Below are positions 41,270 through 51,974 of a stretch of 64,000 nt of DNA, piece after piece. Both the position numbers and the translations under genes were made by a program. Under the pieces are notes generated by a model, which had not been told where the DNA came from, did not search any database, and worked only from the letters and a program-made list of their open reading frames with translations. The DNA is taken from assembly GCF_004337705.1 (NCBI RefSeq), contig NZ_SKBU01000007.1, forward strand, positions 1 to 64,000. The letters are read 5' to 3'. This stretch comes from Rubrobacter taiwanensis. Its GTDB lineage: Bacteria > Actinomycetota > Rubrobacteria > Rubrobacterales > Rubrobacteraceae. Each line of letters starts with the position of its first letter. Position 1 is the first letter of the stretch.

Positions 41270-42169
41270 ATGACTGAGCTTATCTCCATGATCCGGGACG
41301 TTGCGGCGGAGCCTTTCGTGCAGGCAGGGCTGCGGGCCGCCCTCATAATCGTGGGGGCCTTCGGCCTCTACTGGCTGATCAAGGCCCTCTCACACCGTAT
41401 CGTGGATATGGTTAGGAATGGAGAGGCCGGGGACATACTGAGCCGCCGGGAGCGGGAGAAGCGGGCCACGACGCTGGCCGGTATAGTTCGGGCGGCCTCC
41501 CTGGTCGTGATACTCGTCATCGCGACCATCATGGTGCTCGGGGTGTTCGGATACAACGTCGCCCCGCTTCTGGCCGGTGCCGGGATCGTGGGCATCGCGG
41601 TCGGCTTCGGGGCGCAGAACCTGGTGCGGGACGTGATCACGGGCTTCTTCATCCTGCTGGAGAACCAGTACAGCGTGGGGGACGTGGTGCAGATCAACGG
41701 CGTCGCCGGGGTGGTGACGCACGTGGGGCTGCGCACTACGACGCTGCGCGATCTAGAAGGGGCTACGCACATAATACCCAACGGGATCATCGAGATGGTC
41801 TCGAACATCACCAAGGAGTACAGCCAGGCTCTGGTGGATGTCGAGGTGGCCTACAAGGAAGACCTCGACCGGGTGAGGGAGGTCCTGCTGCAGGTGGGCC
41901 GGGAGCTGATGCGGGACCCGGAGTTCGGCCCGCACGTGCTGGAGGAGCCGCAGGTGCTGGGGGTCGAGGCCTTCGGCGCCTCGGGGATAACGATCCGGAT
42001 GGTCTGCAAGACCGCCGCCGACCAGAAGTGGAGCATCACCCGCGAACTGCGGCGGCGGATCAAGGTCGCCTTCGACCGCGAGGGCATCGAGATTCCCTGG
42101 CCCCATCAGAAGGTCTTCTATTACAGCGCTTCGGAAGGCCCGGACGGATCCGGACGCCCCGCCGGGTGA
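41270..42169 (+). CDS. Mechanosensitive ion channel family protein (MscS)
   Basis: A 299-residue channel with three TM segments (about 22-42, 70-92, 95-125). The pore/beta region reads LLAGAGIVGIAVGFGAQNLVRDVITG then YSVGDVVQINGVAGVVTHVGLRTTTLRDLEGATHIIPNGII, the MscS core. The C-terminal domain is alpha/beta and ends in PWPHQKVFYY. ATG after GGAGGCGGGCGCTTCAGG. Releases solutes at low osmolarity. It follows ppk1 by 81 bp. A second MscS lies at 27132. Confidence 0.9.
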   Translation: MTELISMIRDVAAEPFVQAGLRAALIIVGAFGLYWLIKALSHRIVDMVRNGEAGDILSRREREKRATTLAGIVRAASLVVILVIATIMVLGVFGYNVAPLLAGAGIVGIAVGFGAQNLVRDVITGFFILLENQYSVGDVVQINGVAGVVTHVGLRTTTLRDLEGATHIIPNGIIEMVSNITKEYSQALVDVEVAYKEDLDRVREVLLQVGRELMRDPEFGPHVLEEPQVLGVEAFGASGITIRMVCKTAADQKWSITRELRRRIKVAFDREGIEIPWPHQKVFYYSASEGPDGSGRPAG

Positions 42170-42177
42170 GGCCGTCT

Positions 42178-42549
42178 CTAGCGGTCCTGCAGCACGTCGC
42201 AGGCGATCAGCTCCTCCCGGTATTCCTGCAGCCCGTTGTGGGCGAGCCTCAGCACCTCCAGAACCCGCCAGTCGGTTATGGAGTAGTAGGCGTGACGCCC
42301 CTCGCGCCGCGCCTGGACGAAGCCGCACTGTGCCAGAGATCGCAGGTGATCCGAGACGCGCGGCTGCGGCGCTCCCACCTGCTCGACCAGATCGCCCACG
42401 CGCATCTCGCCCTCGCGCGCGAGCAGCAGCAGGATGGAGAGCCGGGTCGCGTTTGCGAAACCGTCGAAGAGCCGGGCCAGAATCCGCACCTCTCTGCTGG
42501 TCCGGCCGACGGGTATGTCATCCAGCGGCAGCTTCATCTTCTCCTGCAT
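42178..42549 (-). CDS. ArsR family transcriptional regulator
   Basis: A 123-residue small winged-helix repressor. The recognition region is LVEQVGAPQPRVSDHLRSLAQCGFVQARREGRHAYYSI (approx. residues 53-90). There is no CVC metal motif of the ArsR/SmtB kind; Cys residues occur at LAQCGF and ACDVLQDR. The effector is unknown. It starts with ATG next to a spaced dyad upstream. It converges on mscS and diverges from the S9 peptidase. Confidence 0.85.
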   Translation of the reverse strand: MQEKMKLPLDDIPVGRTSREVRILARLFDGFANATRLSILLLLAREGEMRVGDLVEQVGAPQPRVSDHLRSLAQCGFVQARREGRHAYYSITDWRVLEVLRLAHNGLQEYREELIACDVLQDR

Positions 42550-42711
42550 TCCGGCGCTCCTCTCGCAGTACGCCCGATCCCAGACGGTATGAATCTTCTA
42601 TTACAGATATACTACCCGAACTGTACCGGGATAGGCACGTGTTCCGTTCGCGGCCGGTCCCCTGCCGTATGATTTAATCTCCCTCCGGGAAGCCAGAGAA
42701 GGAGCCGAAGC
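42550..42711. promoter_or_regulatory. Divergent region between ArsR and S9 peptidase genes
   Basis: TACAG (42602-42606) and CTGTA (42621-42625), 14 bases apart, form a spaced dyad that could be an ArsR operator. TATGAT at 42668-42673 may be the -10 of the S9 peptidase gene, although no clear -35 is seen. Nothing else is recognised in this stretch. Confidence 0.3.
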
Positions 42712-44481
42712 GTGACCTACGATTTCTCCCGGTACCTCAAGATCCGGTCCGCCTACGGAGCGTCCTGGTCGCCGGACGGCCGCCGGGTGGCCTTCCTGAC
42801 GGACATCACCGGCGTTCCTCAGGTGTGGGAGGTGGCCGCGGCCGGCGGCTGGCCGGACCAGCTGACCTTCTACGACGAGCCGGTGGCCGGGGTCGAGTAC
42901 TCGCCGGTGGACGACCGGCTCGTCTTCAGCATGGACGCCGGCGGGAACGAGCGGATGCAGATCTTCCTGCTGGAGGACGGGGAGGTTCGAGATCTCACCC
43001 GGAGGCCGGACGCCATCCACTACTTCGGCGGCTGGTCGCCTGACGGGAGCCGGATCGCCTTCACGGCTACCCGGCGCAACGGCACGGACTTCGACGTGTA
43101 CGTGCAGGACGTTACCGCCGATCCCGAGCCGGTGTGGGAGGTCTCCGGGTACCATACCGTCGCCGGCTGGTCGCCGGACGGGAGCTTCCTCATCGTCTCC
43201 CGCCACTCCTCCAATCTGGACAACGATCTCTACCGCCTGGACCTCTCCACCGGCGAGGCCGCGCACCTCACTCCGCACGAGGGTGACGCCCGCTTCCACG
43301 CGGTTAACGTGACGCCAGACGGGAAGCACGCCTACCTGGCCACCGACCGGGACGGGGACTTCCTGCGCCTGGCGCGTCTGGACCTGGAGTCGCTGGAGAT
43401 CGAGTACCTCACCCCGGACGAGTGGGACGTGGAGAGCGTGAGGCTCTCGCGGGACGGCGGATACCTGCTCGCCGCCCGCAACGTGGAGGGCTACTCGGAC
43501 CCCATGCTATTCAGCGGCAGAGGCCGGCGGCTTCCCGATCCGGCGGTGCCCGGGGGTGTGCTCTCCGGTTTTGAGTACTCGCCGGACGGCCGGCGTCTCG
43601 CCTTCACGCTCAACGGCCCGGACCGCAATCCGGACGTGTGGCTGGTGGACCTCCCGGACGGCGAACCGGCGCGCCTCACGCGCTCGGCGACGGCGGGCAT
43701 CCCGCGGCATACCTTCCGGCGGCCCGAGCTCGTGCGCTACCCGACCTTCGACGGGCGTGAGATCCCGGCCCTCTTCTACACCCCGGAGAACGGCCGGAAC
43801 GCTCCCGTGGTGGTGAACGTGCACGGCGGCCCGGAGGCTCAGGCCCGGCCGCTCTTCGCGCCGGTCACGCAGTACCTCCTGCACCGCGGCTACGCCGTCT
43901 TCGCGCCCAACGTGCGCGGCTCCACCGGCTACGGCAAGGCCTACACGCATCTCGACGACGTCTACCTGCGGATGGACTCGGTAAGGGATCTGGCACACTG
44001 TGCTTACTGGCTCCGCGGGCAGGGGTACGAGCGCATCGCCGTCATGGGCGGATCCTACGGTGGGTTCATGGTGCTCGCCGCGCTCACCGAGTATCCGGAG
44101 CTCTGGACCGCCGGAGTGGACATCGTGGGCATCGCCAACATGGTCACCTTCCTGCAGAACACCGGCAGCTACCGCCGGAAGCTGCGCGAGGCCGAGTACG
44201 GCTCCCTGGAGCGCGATCGGGAGTTTCTAAAGTCCATCAGCCCGATCCACAAAGCTCACAAGATAAGGGCCCCGCTCATGGTCATCCACGGCAAGAACGA
44301 TCCCCGCGTCCCGGTGGGGGAGGCGGAGCAGATCGTGGAGCGGGTGCGGAAGAACGGCGGCGTGGTCGAGTACCTCCTCTACGAGGACGAGGGGCACGGT
44401 CTGGCCAAGCTCAAGAACCGCCTGGACGCCTACCCGAAGATAGTCTCGTTCCTGGACCGGTATCTGGCCGGCGGGTTTTGA
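42712..44481 (+). CDS. S9 family serine peptidase (acylaminoacyl peptidase-like)
   Basis: A 589-residue prolyl-oligopeptidase-family enzyme. Residues 1-320 form a beta-propeller from repeated WSPDGRRVAF/WSPDGSRIAF-type units. The alpha/beta-hydrolase domain follows with Ser448 in GGSYGGFMVL, Asp530 in GKNDPRVP and His562 in EDEGHGLAK. No signal peptide, so it is cytosolic. GTG start after GAAGGAGCCGAAGC. It would cleave peptides or acyl-peptides. Followed by two cyclic-nucleotide-domain genes. Confidence 0.92.
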   Translation: MTYDFSRYLKIRSAYGASWSPDGRRVAFLTDITGVPQVWEVAAAGGWPDQLTFYDEPVAGVEYSPVDDRLVFSMDAGGNERMQIFLLEDGEVRDLTRRPDAIHYFGGWSPDGSRIAFTATRRNGTDFDVYVQDVTADPEPVWEVSGYHTVAGWSPDGSFLIVSRHSSNLDNDLYRLDLSTGEAAHLTPHEGDARFHAVNVTPDGKHAYLATDRDGDFLRLARLDLESLEIEYLTPDEWDVESVRLSRDGGYLLAARNVEGYSDPMLFSGRGRRLPDPAVPGGVLSGFEYSPDGRRLAFTLNGPDRNPDVWLVDLPDGEPARLTRSATAGIPRHTFRRPELVRYPTFDGREIPALFYTPENGRNAPVVVNVHGGPEAQARPLFAPVTQYLLHRGYAVFAPNVRGSTGYGKAYTHLDDVYLRMDSVRDLAHCAYWLRGQGYERIAVMGGSYGGFMVLAALTEYPELWTAGVDIVGIANMVTFLQNTGSYRRKLREAEYGSLERDREFLKSISPIHKAHKIRAPLMVIHGKNDPRVPVGEAEQIVERVRKNGGVVEYLLYEDEGHGLAKLKNRLDAYPKIVSFLDRYLAGGF

Positions 44482-44548
44482 CTGCCCCCGGAGGCGTGAT
44501 AGATTAGGAGCCGAGAAGGTGCGGAAGATCCCGGGTGGGTGAGACATC

Positions 44549-45076
44549 TTGACCGGCGACCGACTGAAGGAGATCGGCCTCTTCGAATCGCTCGGCGACG
44601 AGGGGCGCGCGGAGTTCGCGGCCGCCTCGGAGGAGGTCCGTTTCAGCCCCGGAGAGGCTATCATAGAAGAGGGCACCGAGCCGGACTCCATGTACGTGCT
44701 GCTCTCCGGGAGGGCCGAGGTGTACAGGCGCGTCCGGGGCGGTGTGGAGGAGCGGCTGGCCGCCATAGACGCGGACGACGGCGGCGCCGTCGTCGGAGAG
44801 CGCGGTCTCCTGAGACCGAGCCCGGCCTCGGCCACGGTGCGGGCGGTGGATGCGGTGGAGGCGGTGAGGATCCCGCGGCAAGTCTTCCGCCGCATGATCG
44901 AGGCCGGTCACCCGGCGGCGTACGAGCTCGCCTACCGGATCTCGCGCACGCTGGCCCGCCGGCTCGTTCAGCTCGACGAGGAGGCCGCACGCGCCATCCG
45001 CCGGCTGGAAGACCGGCCGCAGGACGCCGAGCTGGAGGTCTTCAGGGACCGGCTCATAACCGAGTGGTCCGTCTAG
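44549..45076 (+). CDS. Cyclic-nucleotide-binding-domain protein without DNA-binding domain (copy 1)
   Basis: A 175-residue protein with one cNMP-binding beta-roll (residues about 5-120): FSPGEAIIEEGTEPDSMYVLLSGRAEVYRR, then GERGLLRPSPASATVRA in place of the phosphate-binding cassette. The Arg of the canonical P-R-A/S-A-T is replaced here, so classical cNMP binding is doubtful. No HTH follows; instead a helical tail ends in FRDRLITEW. TTG start after a GGTGGGTGAG. Paralogue of the next gene, 10 bp downstream. Confidence 0.78.
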   Translation: MTGDRLKEIGLFESLGDEGRAEFAAASEEVRFSPGEAIIEEGTEPDSMYVLLSGRAEVYRRVRGGVEERLAAIDADDGGAVVGERGLLRPSPASATVRAVDAVEAVRIPRQVFRRMIEAGHPAAYELAYRISRTLARRLVQLDEEAARAIRRLEDRPQDAELEVFRDRLITEWSV

Positions 45077-45086
45077 GAGGAGTGGC

Positions 45087-45605
45087 ATGAGCGCTGCCCG
45101 CACGCTGGAAGAGACGGGGCTCTTTCCCTCCCTTACCCCGGAGGAGCGCGCCGAGCTGGAGGCGCGCTTCGAACCGGTCCGCTTCCGCGCCGGGGAAGAG
45201 ATCTTCTACGAGGCCGGCCCCGAGGAGCACCTCTACGTGGTGGTCTCCGGCACGGTCGAGGTCCTAAAGAGTGTCTCCGGCCTCCGCCGCCAAAGGCTCG
45301 CCGTGATGGAGGCTCCGACCCTGATCGGGGAGATGGGGCTGCTGACCGAGCCGCGGGCCGCCGCGAGCGTCCTCGCCCGCACGCCGGTGGAGGCCCGGCG
45401 CATCGCACACGCGGAGTTTCTGCGGCTGCTGGAGGGCGGCTCGACCGCCGCCTACAAAGTCGTCTACCGCATCGGCGAGCTTCTCGCCGAGCGCATGGCC
45501 CGCACCAACGAGAAGCTCTCGGCTGTGATCTCCGACCTTGACGAGGCCCGTCTCACGCGGGACGCTGGCGTCTTCCGTGACCGCCTCGCCGACGAGTGGT
45601 TCTGA
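45087..45605 (+). CDS. Cyclic-nucleotide-binding-domain protein without DNA-binding domain (copy 2)
   Basis: A 172-residue paralogue of the preceding protein with the same layout: FRAGEEIFYEAGPEEHLYVVVSGTVEVLK, a cassette GEMGLLTEPRAAASV which keeps the Arg, a helical stretch RIGELLAERMARTNEKLS and the shared end FRDRLADEW. ATG after AGGAGGAGTGGC. It may bind cAMP or another ligand, while copy 1 may not. Both precede an aldo/keto reductase gene. Confidence 0.8.
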   Translation: MSAARTLEETGLFPSLTPEERAELEARFEPVRFRAGEEIFYEAGPEEHLYVVVSGTVEVLKSVSGLRRQRLAVMEAPTLIGEMGLLTEPRAAASVLARTPVEARRIAHAEFLRLLEGGSTAAYKVVYRIGELLAERMARTNEKLSAVISDLDEARLTRDAGVFRDRLADEWF

Positions 45606-45606
45606 G

Positions 45607-46551
45607 ATGGTGAGCTCCGCGGAGGTGCGGCTGGGAGACCTGAGGGTGGTGCCGCTCGGCGTCGGCACCTGGGCCTGGGGCACGAAGCGCCTCTGGGGCT
45701 ATGGCGGGGACTACGACGAGCGCGATCTGGAGGCGGCCTTCCGGACGAGCCTGGAGGCCGGGATCACGCTCTTCGATACGGCCGAGATCTACGGCAGCGG
45801 GGCCTCCGAGCGCATCCTGGGGCGCCTGATCCGGAAGAGCGGTGAGGAGGTGGTAGTCGCCACGAAGTTCGCTCCGCTGCCCTACCGCTTGGGGGCCCGG
45901 TCGCTGCTGAAGGCCGTCCAAGGGAGCCGGGAACGCCTCGGCATCGAGACCGTAGACCTCTACCAGGTGCACTTCCCCAGCCCCCTGCTCAGCATAGAGC
46001 GGCTGATGGATGCGCTCGCCGAAGCCGTCAAGCGGGGCTGGGTGCGCAACGTGGGGGTGAGTAACTACGGCGCCGGCCAGATGTTCCGGGCCGCCCGCCG
46101 ACTGGAGCGTCACGGCATTCCGCTCGCCTCCAATCAGGTGCACTACAGCCTGCTGCACCGCGCCCCGGAGCGCAACGGCGTGCTGGACGCCTGCCGCGAG
46201 CTCGGCGCGGTCCTCATCGCCTACAGTCCGCTCGCCCAGGGGCTGCTAACCGGCAAGTACCGCCCGGGCGTCAGGGCCGCCGGGGGTCTGCGGCGGCTAG
46301 ACCGCCGTTTCCGGCGGAAAGGGCTGGAGCGCATCCGGCCGGTGGTGGATCTGCTGCGCCGTGTGGGGGAGGCGCACGGCGGCAGAACGCCCGCGCAGGT
46401 CGCGCTCAACTGGCTGGCGATGCGGGACGGGGTCCTGCCCATCCCGGGGGCCAAGAACGAGCGTCAGGCGCGCGAGAACGCGGGCGCGCTCGGCTGGCGG
46501 ATGAGCGAGGATGAGTTCCACCGCCTGGAACGCGCCACGCGCGCCCTGTGA
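45607..46551 (+). CDS. Aldo/keto reductase
   Basis: A 314-residue TIM-barrel NADPH reductase. Catalytic tetrad: Asp/Tyr in LFDTAEIYGSGASE, Lys in VVATKFAP, and His in DLYQVHFPSP. The C-terminal LPIPGAKNERQARENAGALG binds NADP. Start: ATG at 45607, which directly follows the stop of the CNBD gene, has no strong ribosome binding site, and GTG codons at 45610 and 45625 are alternatives. Substrate unknown. It may be translated by coupling with the upstream gene. Confidence 0.88.
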   Translation: MVSSAEVRLGDLRVVPLGVGTWAWGTKRLWGYGGDYDERDLEAAFRTSLEAGITLFDTAEIYGSGASERILGRLIRKSGEEVVVATKFAPLPYRLGARSLLKAVQGSRERLGIETVDLYQVHFPSPLLSIERLMDALAEAVKRGWVRNVGVSNYGAGQMFRAARRLERHGIPLASNQVHYSLLHRAPERNGVLDACRELGAVLIAYSPLAQGLLTGKYRPGVRAAGGLRRLDRRFRRKGLERIRPVVDLLRRVGEAHGGRTPAQVALNWLAMRDGVLPIPGAKNERQARENAGALGWRMSEDEFHRLERATRAL

Positions 46552-46560
46552 GGAGCGTGG

Positions 46561-47256
46561 CTATCCCCTCAGGCGCCGGTCGTACTCCTCGAGGAGGCTC
46601 TCGCGGTTCTTGGTCTGAACTTCGTAAGCCCTCAGGGTCGAGATCTCGGCCGGGGAGAGGCCCTCGAGGCGGCCCTTGATCTCCTCCACGTTCAGCTCGT
46701 CGTAGTTCCTGATCGGCAGAACCGAGCTCGTCACCGCCCGCACGCCCTCCTGGTAGAGGGCGAACGGGGCGCTCAGCAAGTCCATATACGCCTTCACCGA
46801 TTCCCGGGCCAGGTTCTGGAACGCCTCCATCTGCTCCCGGGGAGCCTCTACCAGCAGGGACCGGGTGGCCTCGGCCTGGTCCCTCAGGGTCGCGACCACG
46901 GTCTCGATCCAGTCCTGGGCCAGCTTCGTGTTGCGCTCCTGGGCCTCGTTGGCGTTCTCCACCACAGTCCGGTAGGCGTTCAGGCTCTCGGTCAGCGCCC
47001 GGGTGGTCTCCTCCTGCCGCTTGATCGCCTCCTCGACCACCTTCACGTAAGACTCCATGCTGCGCGTCAGCGCCCGGTTCGTCTCCGCCTGAGCCTTGAA
47101 GGACTCGATCACGTTCTCTACCCAGCTCTGGGCCAGCTTCGTGTTGCGCTCCTGGGCCGCAAGCGCGAGGTTCACGAACTCCTGCGCCGCCTCCGAGCTC
47201 ATGCCGGCCATCCTTCGGGCCGCTTCGGTCATCCTCTCCGCGCTGCGCTCGTCCAT
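46561..47256 (-). CDS. Coiled-coil protein with internal duplication
   Basis: A 231-residue highly helical, charged protein of unknown function, resembling phasins in composition. QERNTKLAQSWVENVIESFKAQAETNRAL near residue 35 recurs as QERNTKLAQDWIETVVATLRDQAEATRSL 71 residues later, encoded by a 31-bp exact DNA repeat (47128-47158 and 46915-46945). The C-terminus (NYDELNVEEIKGRLEGLSPAEIS, then YEVQTKNRESLLEEYDRRL) has the look of a conserved actinobacterial tail. ATG after AAAGGAGAGAGC. Last gene before the V-ATPase operon, 77 bp downstream of atpB. Confidence 0.75.
   Translation of the reverse strand: MDERSAERMTEAARRMAGMSSEAAQEFVNLALAAQERNTKLAQSWVENVIESFKAQAETNRALTRSMESYVKVVEEAIKRQEETTRALTESLNAYRTVVENANEAQERNTKLAQDWIETVVATLRDQAEATRSLLVEAPREQMEAFQNLARESVKAYMDLLSAPFALYQEGVRAVTSSVLPIRNYDELNVEEIKGRLEGLSPAEISTLRAYEVQTKNRESLLEEYDRRLRG
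46915..47158. repeat. 31-bp direct repeat inside the coiled-coil gene
   Basis: The same 31 bases occur at 46915-46945 and 47128-47158, 213 bp (71 codons) apart in the same frame. Both encode AQERNTKLAQ, so a recent internal duplication or strong conservation is implied. Confidence 0.8.
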
Positions 47257-47333
47257 GCTCTCTCCTTTCCCGCAGCCGATCTGCACTTAAGAATCTACCC
47301 ACATGTCCGCGGGAAAAACAAGCTGCGGGTCCG

Positions 47334-48730
47334 CTAAGAGGGCCGGTAACGCTCGATGATCTCGGGCTTGATCCTCTTAAGCTCGCTCTCCGGGAAGTCC
47401 GCCAGAAGCTCCCAGGAGAGATCCAGCGTCTCCTCGATGGAGCGCCGCCGCGCCCCCTGACCCACGAGCCGCTCCTCGAACCTGTCCGCGAAGGCCAGAT
47501 AGCGGCGGTCGTCATCCGAGAGCGCCCCCTCCCCGACGATGGAGACCAGCCGCCGCAGCTCCTTGCCGCGCGAGAGGGAGGCGTAGAGCTGGTCTGCCAC
47601 GGCCCGGTGGTCTTCGCGCGTCTTGCCCTCGCCGATCCCCTCGTTCATCAGGCGGGAGAGGGAGGGGAGCACGTCGATCGGCGGGTAGATGCCGCGCCGG
47701 TCCAGCTCCCTGGACAGCACGATCTGGCCCTCAGTTATGTAGCCGGTTAGATCCGGGATGGGGTGGGTCACGTCGTCGTCGGGCATCGAGAGGATCATAA
47801 GCTGCGTCACCGATCCCGGCCGGCCCCTCACCCGCCCGGCCCGCTCGAAGAGGGAGGCCAGATCGGTGTACATGTAGCCCGGGTAGCCGCGCCTTCCCGG
47901 GATCTCGCGCCGTGCCGCCGACACCTCGCGCAGGGCTTCGCAGTAGTTGGTCACGTCGGCCAGGATCACGAGCACGTGCCGCCCCTCCTCCCAGGCGAGG
48001 TGCTCGGCGACCGTGAGCGCGGCGCGCGGGGTGAGCAGACGCTCGATGGTGGGGTCATCTGCGAGGTTGAGGAAGAGAACCGAGCGCTCCAGCGCGGCGC
48101 TGCCGGCGAAGCGGCGCCGGAAGAAGGCCGCCTCGCGCTGGGTGACGCCGATGGCGGCGAAGACCACGACGAAGCCCTCGTCGTCGCCGGGTACCCGGGC
48201 TCCCTCGGCGATCTGAGCCGCGAGCTCCATCGCCGGCAGCCCGAATCCGGAGAAGATGGGCAGCTTCTGGCCGCGCACGAGGGTGTTCAACCCGTCTATG
48301 GCCGAAACCCCCGTCTCTATGAAGTCCTCCGGATGGGCGCGGGCGTACGGGTTGAGGGGTTCGCCGTTGACGTCCCGGTAGTCGTCGGGGCTCAGGGGCG
48401 GGCCGCCGTCTATGGGATCGCCCGACCCGTCCAGAATGCGCCCGAGGAGGTTCTGGCCCACGGCCATCTTCGCGACCTCCCCGCGGGGCCTGACACTGGT
48501 GCCGGGCCGGTTGAGGCCCTGGGTGCCACCCAGAACCTGCACAACCATCCTGTCATCTTCGACCTCCAGGACCTGTCCCCGGCGCGTCTCCCCGGCCGGG
48601 GTGACGACGTCCACGAGCTCGTCGTAGCCCACCTCCCCGACGCGCTCGGCCACCAGCAGCGGTCCCGAGATGTAGGAGACCGTCCAGTACTCGACGGCGA
48701 AGAGCCCGTCCGCCGTTGTGATGCGGCCGT

Positions 48731-48734
<4 letters not shown>
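47334..48734 (-). CDS. atpB: V/A-type ATP synthase subunit B (non-catalytic)
   Basis: A 466-residue B subunit of the V/A-type ATPase. It shows [52 protein letters not shown] (degenerate P-loop), [19 protein letters not shown] and [20 protein letters not shown]. It forms the hexamer with subunit A. GTG/ATG start overlaps the subunit A stop by four bases. Final gene of the operon; usual subunit D does not follow it. Confidence 0.95.
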
Positions 48735-50517
<1,783 letters not shown>

Positions 50518-50521
<4 letters not shown>

Positions 50522-50859
50522 TGCTCAGCACCTCCTTCGAAGGTTATCTCGTAGCCCACGGCCTGCCAGAGCATCCGGGCGAGCCGCCGCTTGCGCTCTC
50601 TTCCGGCCTCCGCGCCCTCTCCGGCCGGGAGCGGCACGACGAGCGGTTCGGTCGTCTCGTCGAGCCTGCGAAGCAGCTTGCGGTCGAGGCGCGCGTGGTA
50701 CGGTTCGTGCACGGCTATGACGCCGCGCTCGCCGCGTTCGTCCACCAGCTCCCGCAGCTTTGCGGCGGTCTCCTCCGGGGAGCTCACCGCAACGGTCGAG
50801 GCCCCGGCGAGCCGGTAGCCGAGGGCGAGGTCCGGGGTCGTGAGCACCACGAGCCTCAT
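50518..50859 (-). CDS. atpF: V/A-type ATP synthase subunit F
   Basis: A 113-residue Rossmann-like central-stalk subunit F. The start [21 protein letters not shown] and later [13 protein letters not shown] match the family. It sits between C and A in the operon and overlaps both neighbours by four bases. Confidence 0.92.
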
Positions 50860-51974
50860 TCCGCTCCTGCCTCACCGCTCTCGGGGAGGATCATGCGCTT
50901 CCGGACCCTCTCGGGAGAGAGGTTGCGGGCCGCACCCTCCGCCAGAAGGCGCAGGTTATGCGCCTCGATCTGCTTGGCCGCGGCGTACGCCACGGGCAGA
51001 TCTATCCCGAGCTGATCGCCCCGGAGGAACAGGGCGGTGGCATCCCGCAGCCGGCGGGTCTCCAGCTCGTGCTGCAGCCCGGCCAGGTTCTGATCCTGCC
51101 CCCAGCGCTCCAGCGGCTCTTGCCATGCGCCCGGACCGGCCTCGGCGAGCGCGGCGGCCACTCCCGCGGCGTCGGGCCGCCGGATGGCCTCGTCGAGCGA
51201 CTCGGGCCGGACGGCCCCGCCCGGCAGGTAGACCTCGAGGTCGCCCGGCTGCGGCAGCCGCTCTATCTCGCCGCGGGCAAGGGCCTCGCGCAGCCGCAGC
51301 GCGGTGAGCAGGTTGCGCTCCGCTATCTCCCGGCCGAAGAGGCGTTGCAGAGCCTCGCTCCCGGGTCTCAGGCTCTCCAGAGCGTCCGAGGTCCGGCGGG
51401 CCCAGCCCGCAGTGACCCGGTGCTCCAGTGCGGCGAAGTCCTCGGTGCGCTCATACTCGGGCCAGGCGCGCCGCAGGGTGCGTGCCGTGTCCCAGTCGGG
51501 CAGCTGCCAGCGGACGAGCAGCTGAACCGCTGCGGCCAGCTCGCTCTGGCGGGCTACCTCGCGCACCAGCGCGTCGTTCAGGCTCCCCATCGGGAAGACG
51601 TATGCCGGCGTCTCCTCGGGGTCCGACCGCGTGGCGACCCCGCGCAGGAGCGTGAGAGCGTTGTGCAGGTCCCAGCGGGAGAGCAGCAGGTCCACAAGCT
51701 CCCGCGCGCTCCCGTCGTAGAAGGAGCGCATCTCCTCTAGTGCCCGGGCGAAGTGACGGCGCACGGCTTCGTGCACCCGCCGCGCGCCGCGCTGCCGGGT
51801 GATCGCAGCCTCCACCTCCGGACCGTAGGGGGTGGAGGCGAGCGCCCCCAGAATGCCGTCCACGTCCTTGCCGAGCAGCGCTTCGTAATCTGAACGGTGC
51901 AGAAGCCCGGCCTTGCGCACCCGCAGGCGCGTGTTGCCGTAGGTGAAGTCTGCGCCCGAGGATAGCAGCCTCAA
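50856..51974 (-). CDS. atpC: V/A-type ATP synthase subunit C
   Basis: A 372-residue all-helical V0D/AC39-type subunit linking the central stalk to the membrane ring. Recognisable segments are FTYGNTRLRVRKAGLLHRSDYEALL near the N-terminus, LLSRWDLHNALTLLRGVATR and EAHNLRLLAEGAARNLSPERVRKRM near the end. Overlaps E and F by four bases each. Confidence 0.9.
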   Translation of the reverse strand: MRLLSSGADFTYGNTRLRVRKAGLLHRSDYEALLGKDVDGILGALASTPYGPEVEAAITRQRGARRVHEAVRRHFARALEEMRSFYDGSARELVDLLLSRWDLHNALTLLRGVATRSDPEETPAYVFPMGSLNDALVREVARQSELAAAVQLLVRWQLPDWDTARTLRRAWPEYERTEDFAALEHRVTAGWARRTSDALESLRPGSEALQRLFGREIAERNLLTALRLREALARGEIERLPQPGDLEVYLPGGAVRPESLDEAIRRPDAAGVAAALAEAGPGAWQEPLERWGQDQNLAGLQHELETRRLRDATALFLRGDQLGIDLPVAYAAAKQIEAHNLRLLAEGAARNLSPERVRKRMILPESGEAGAE

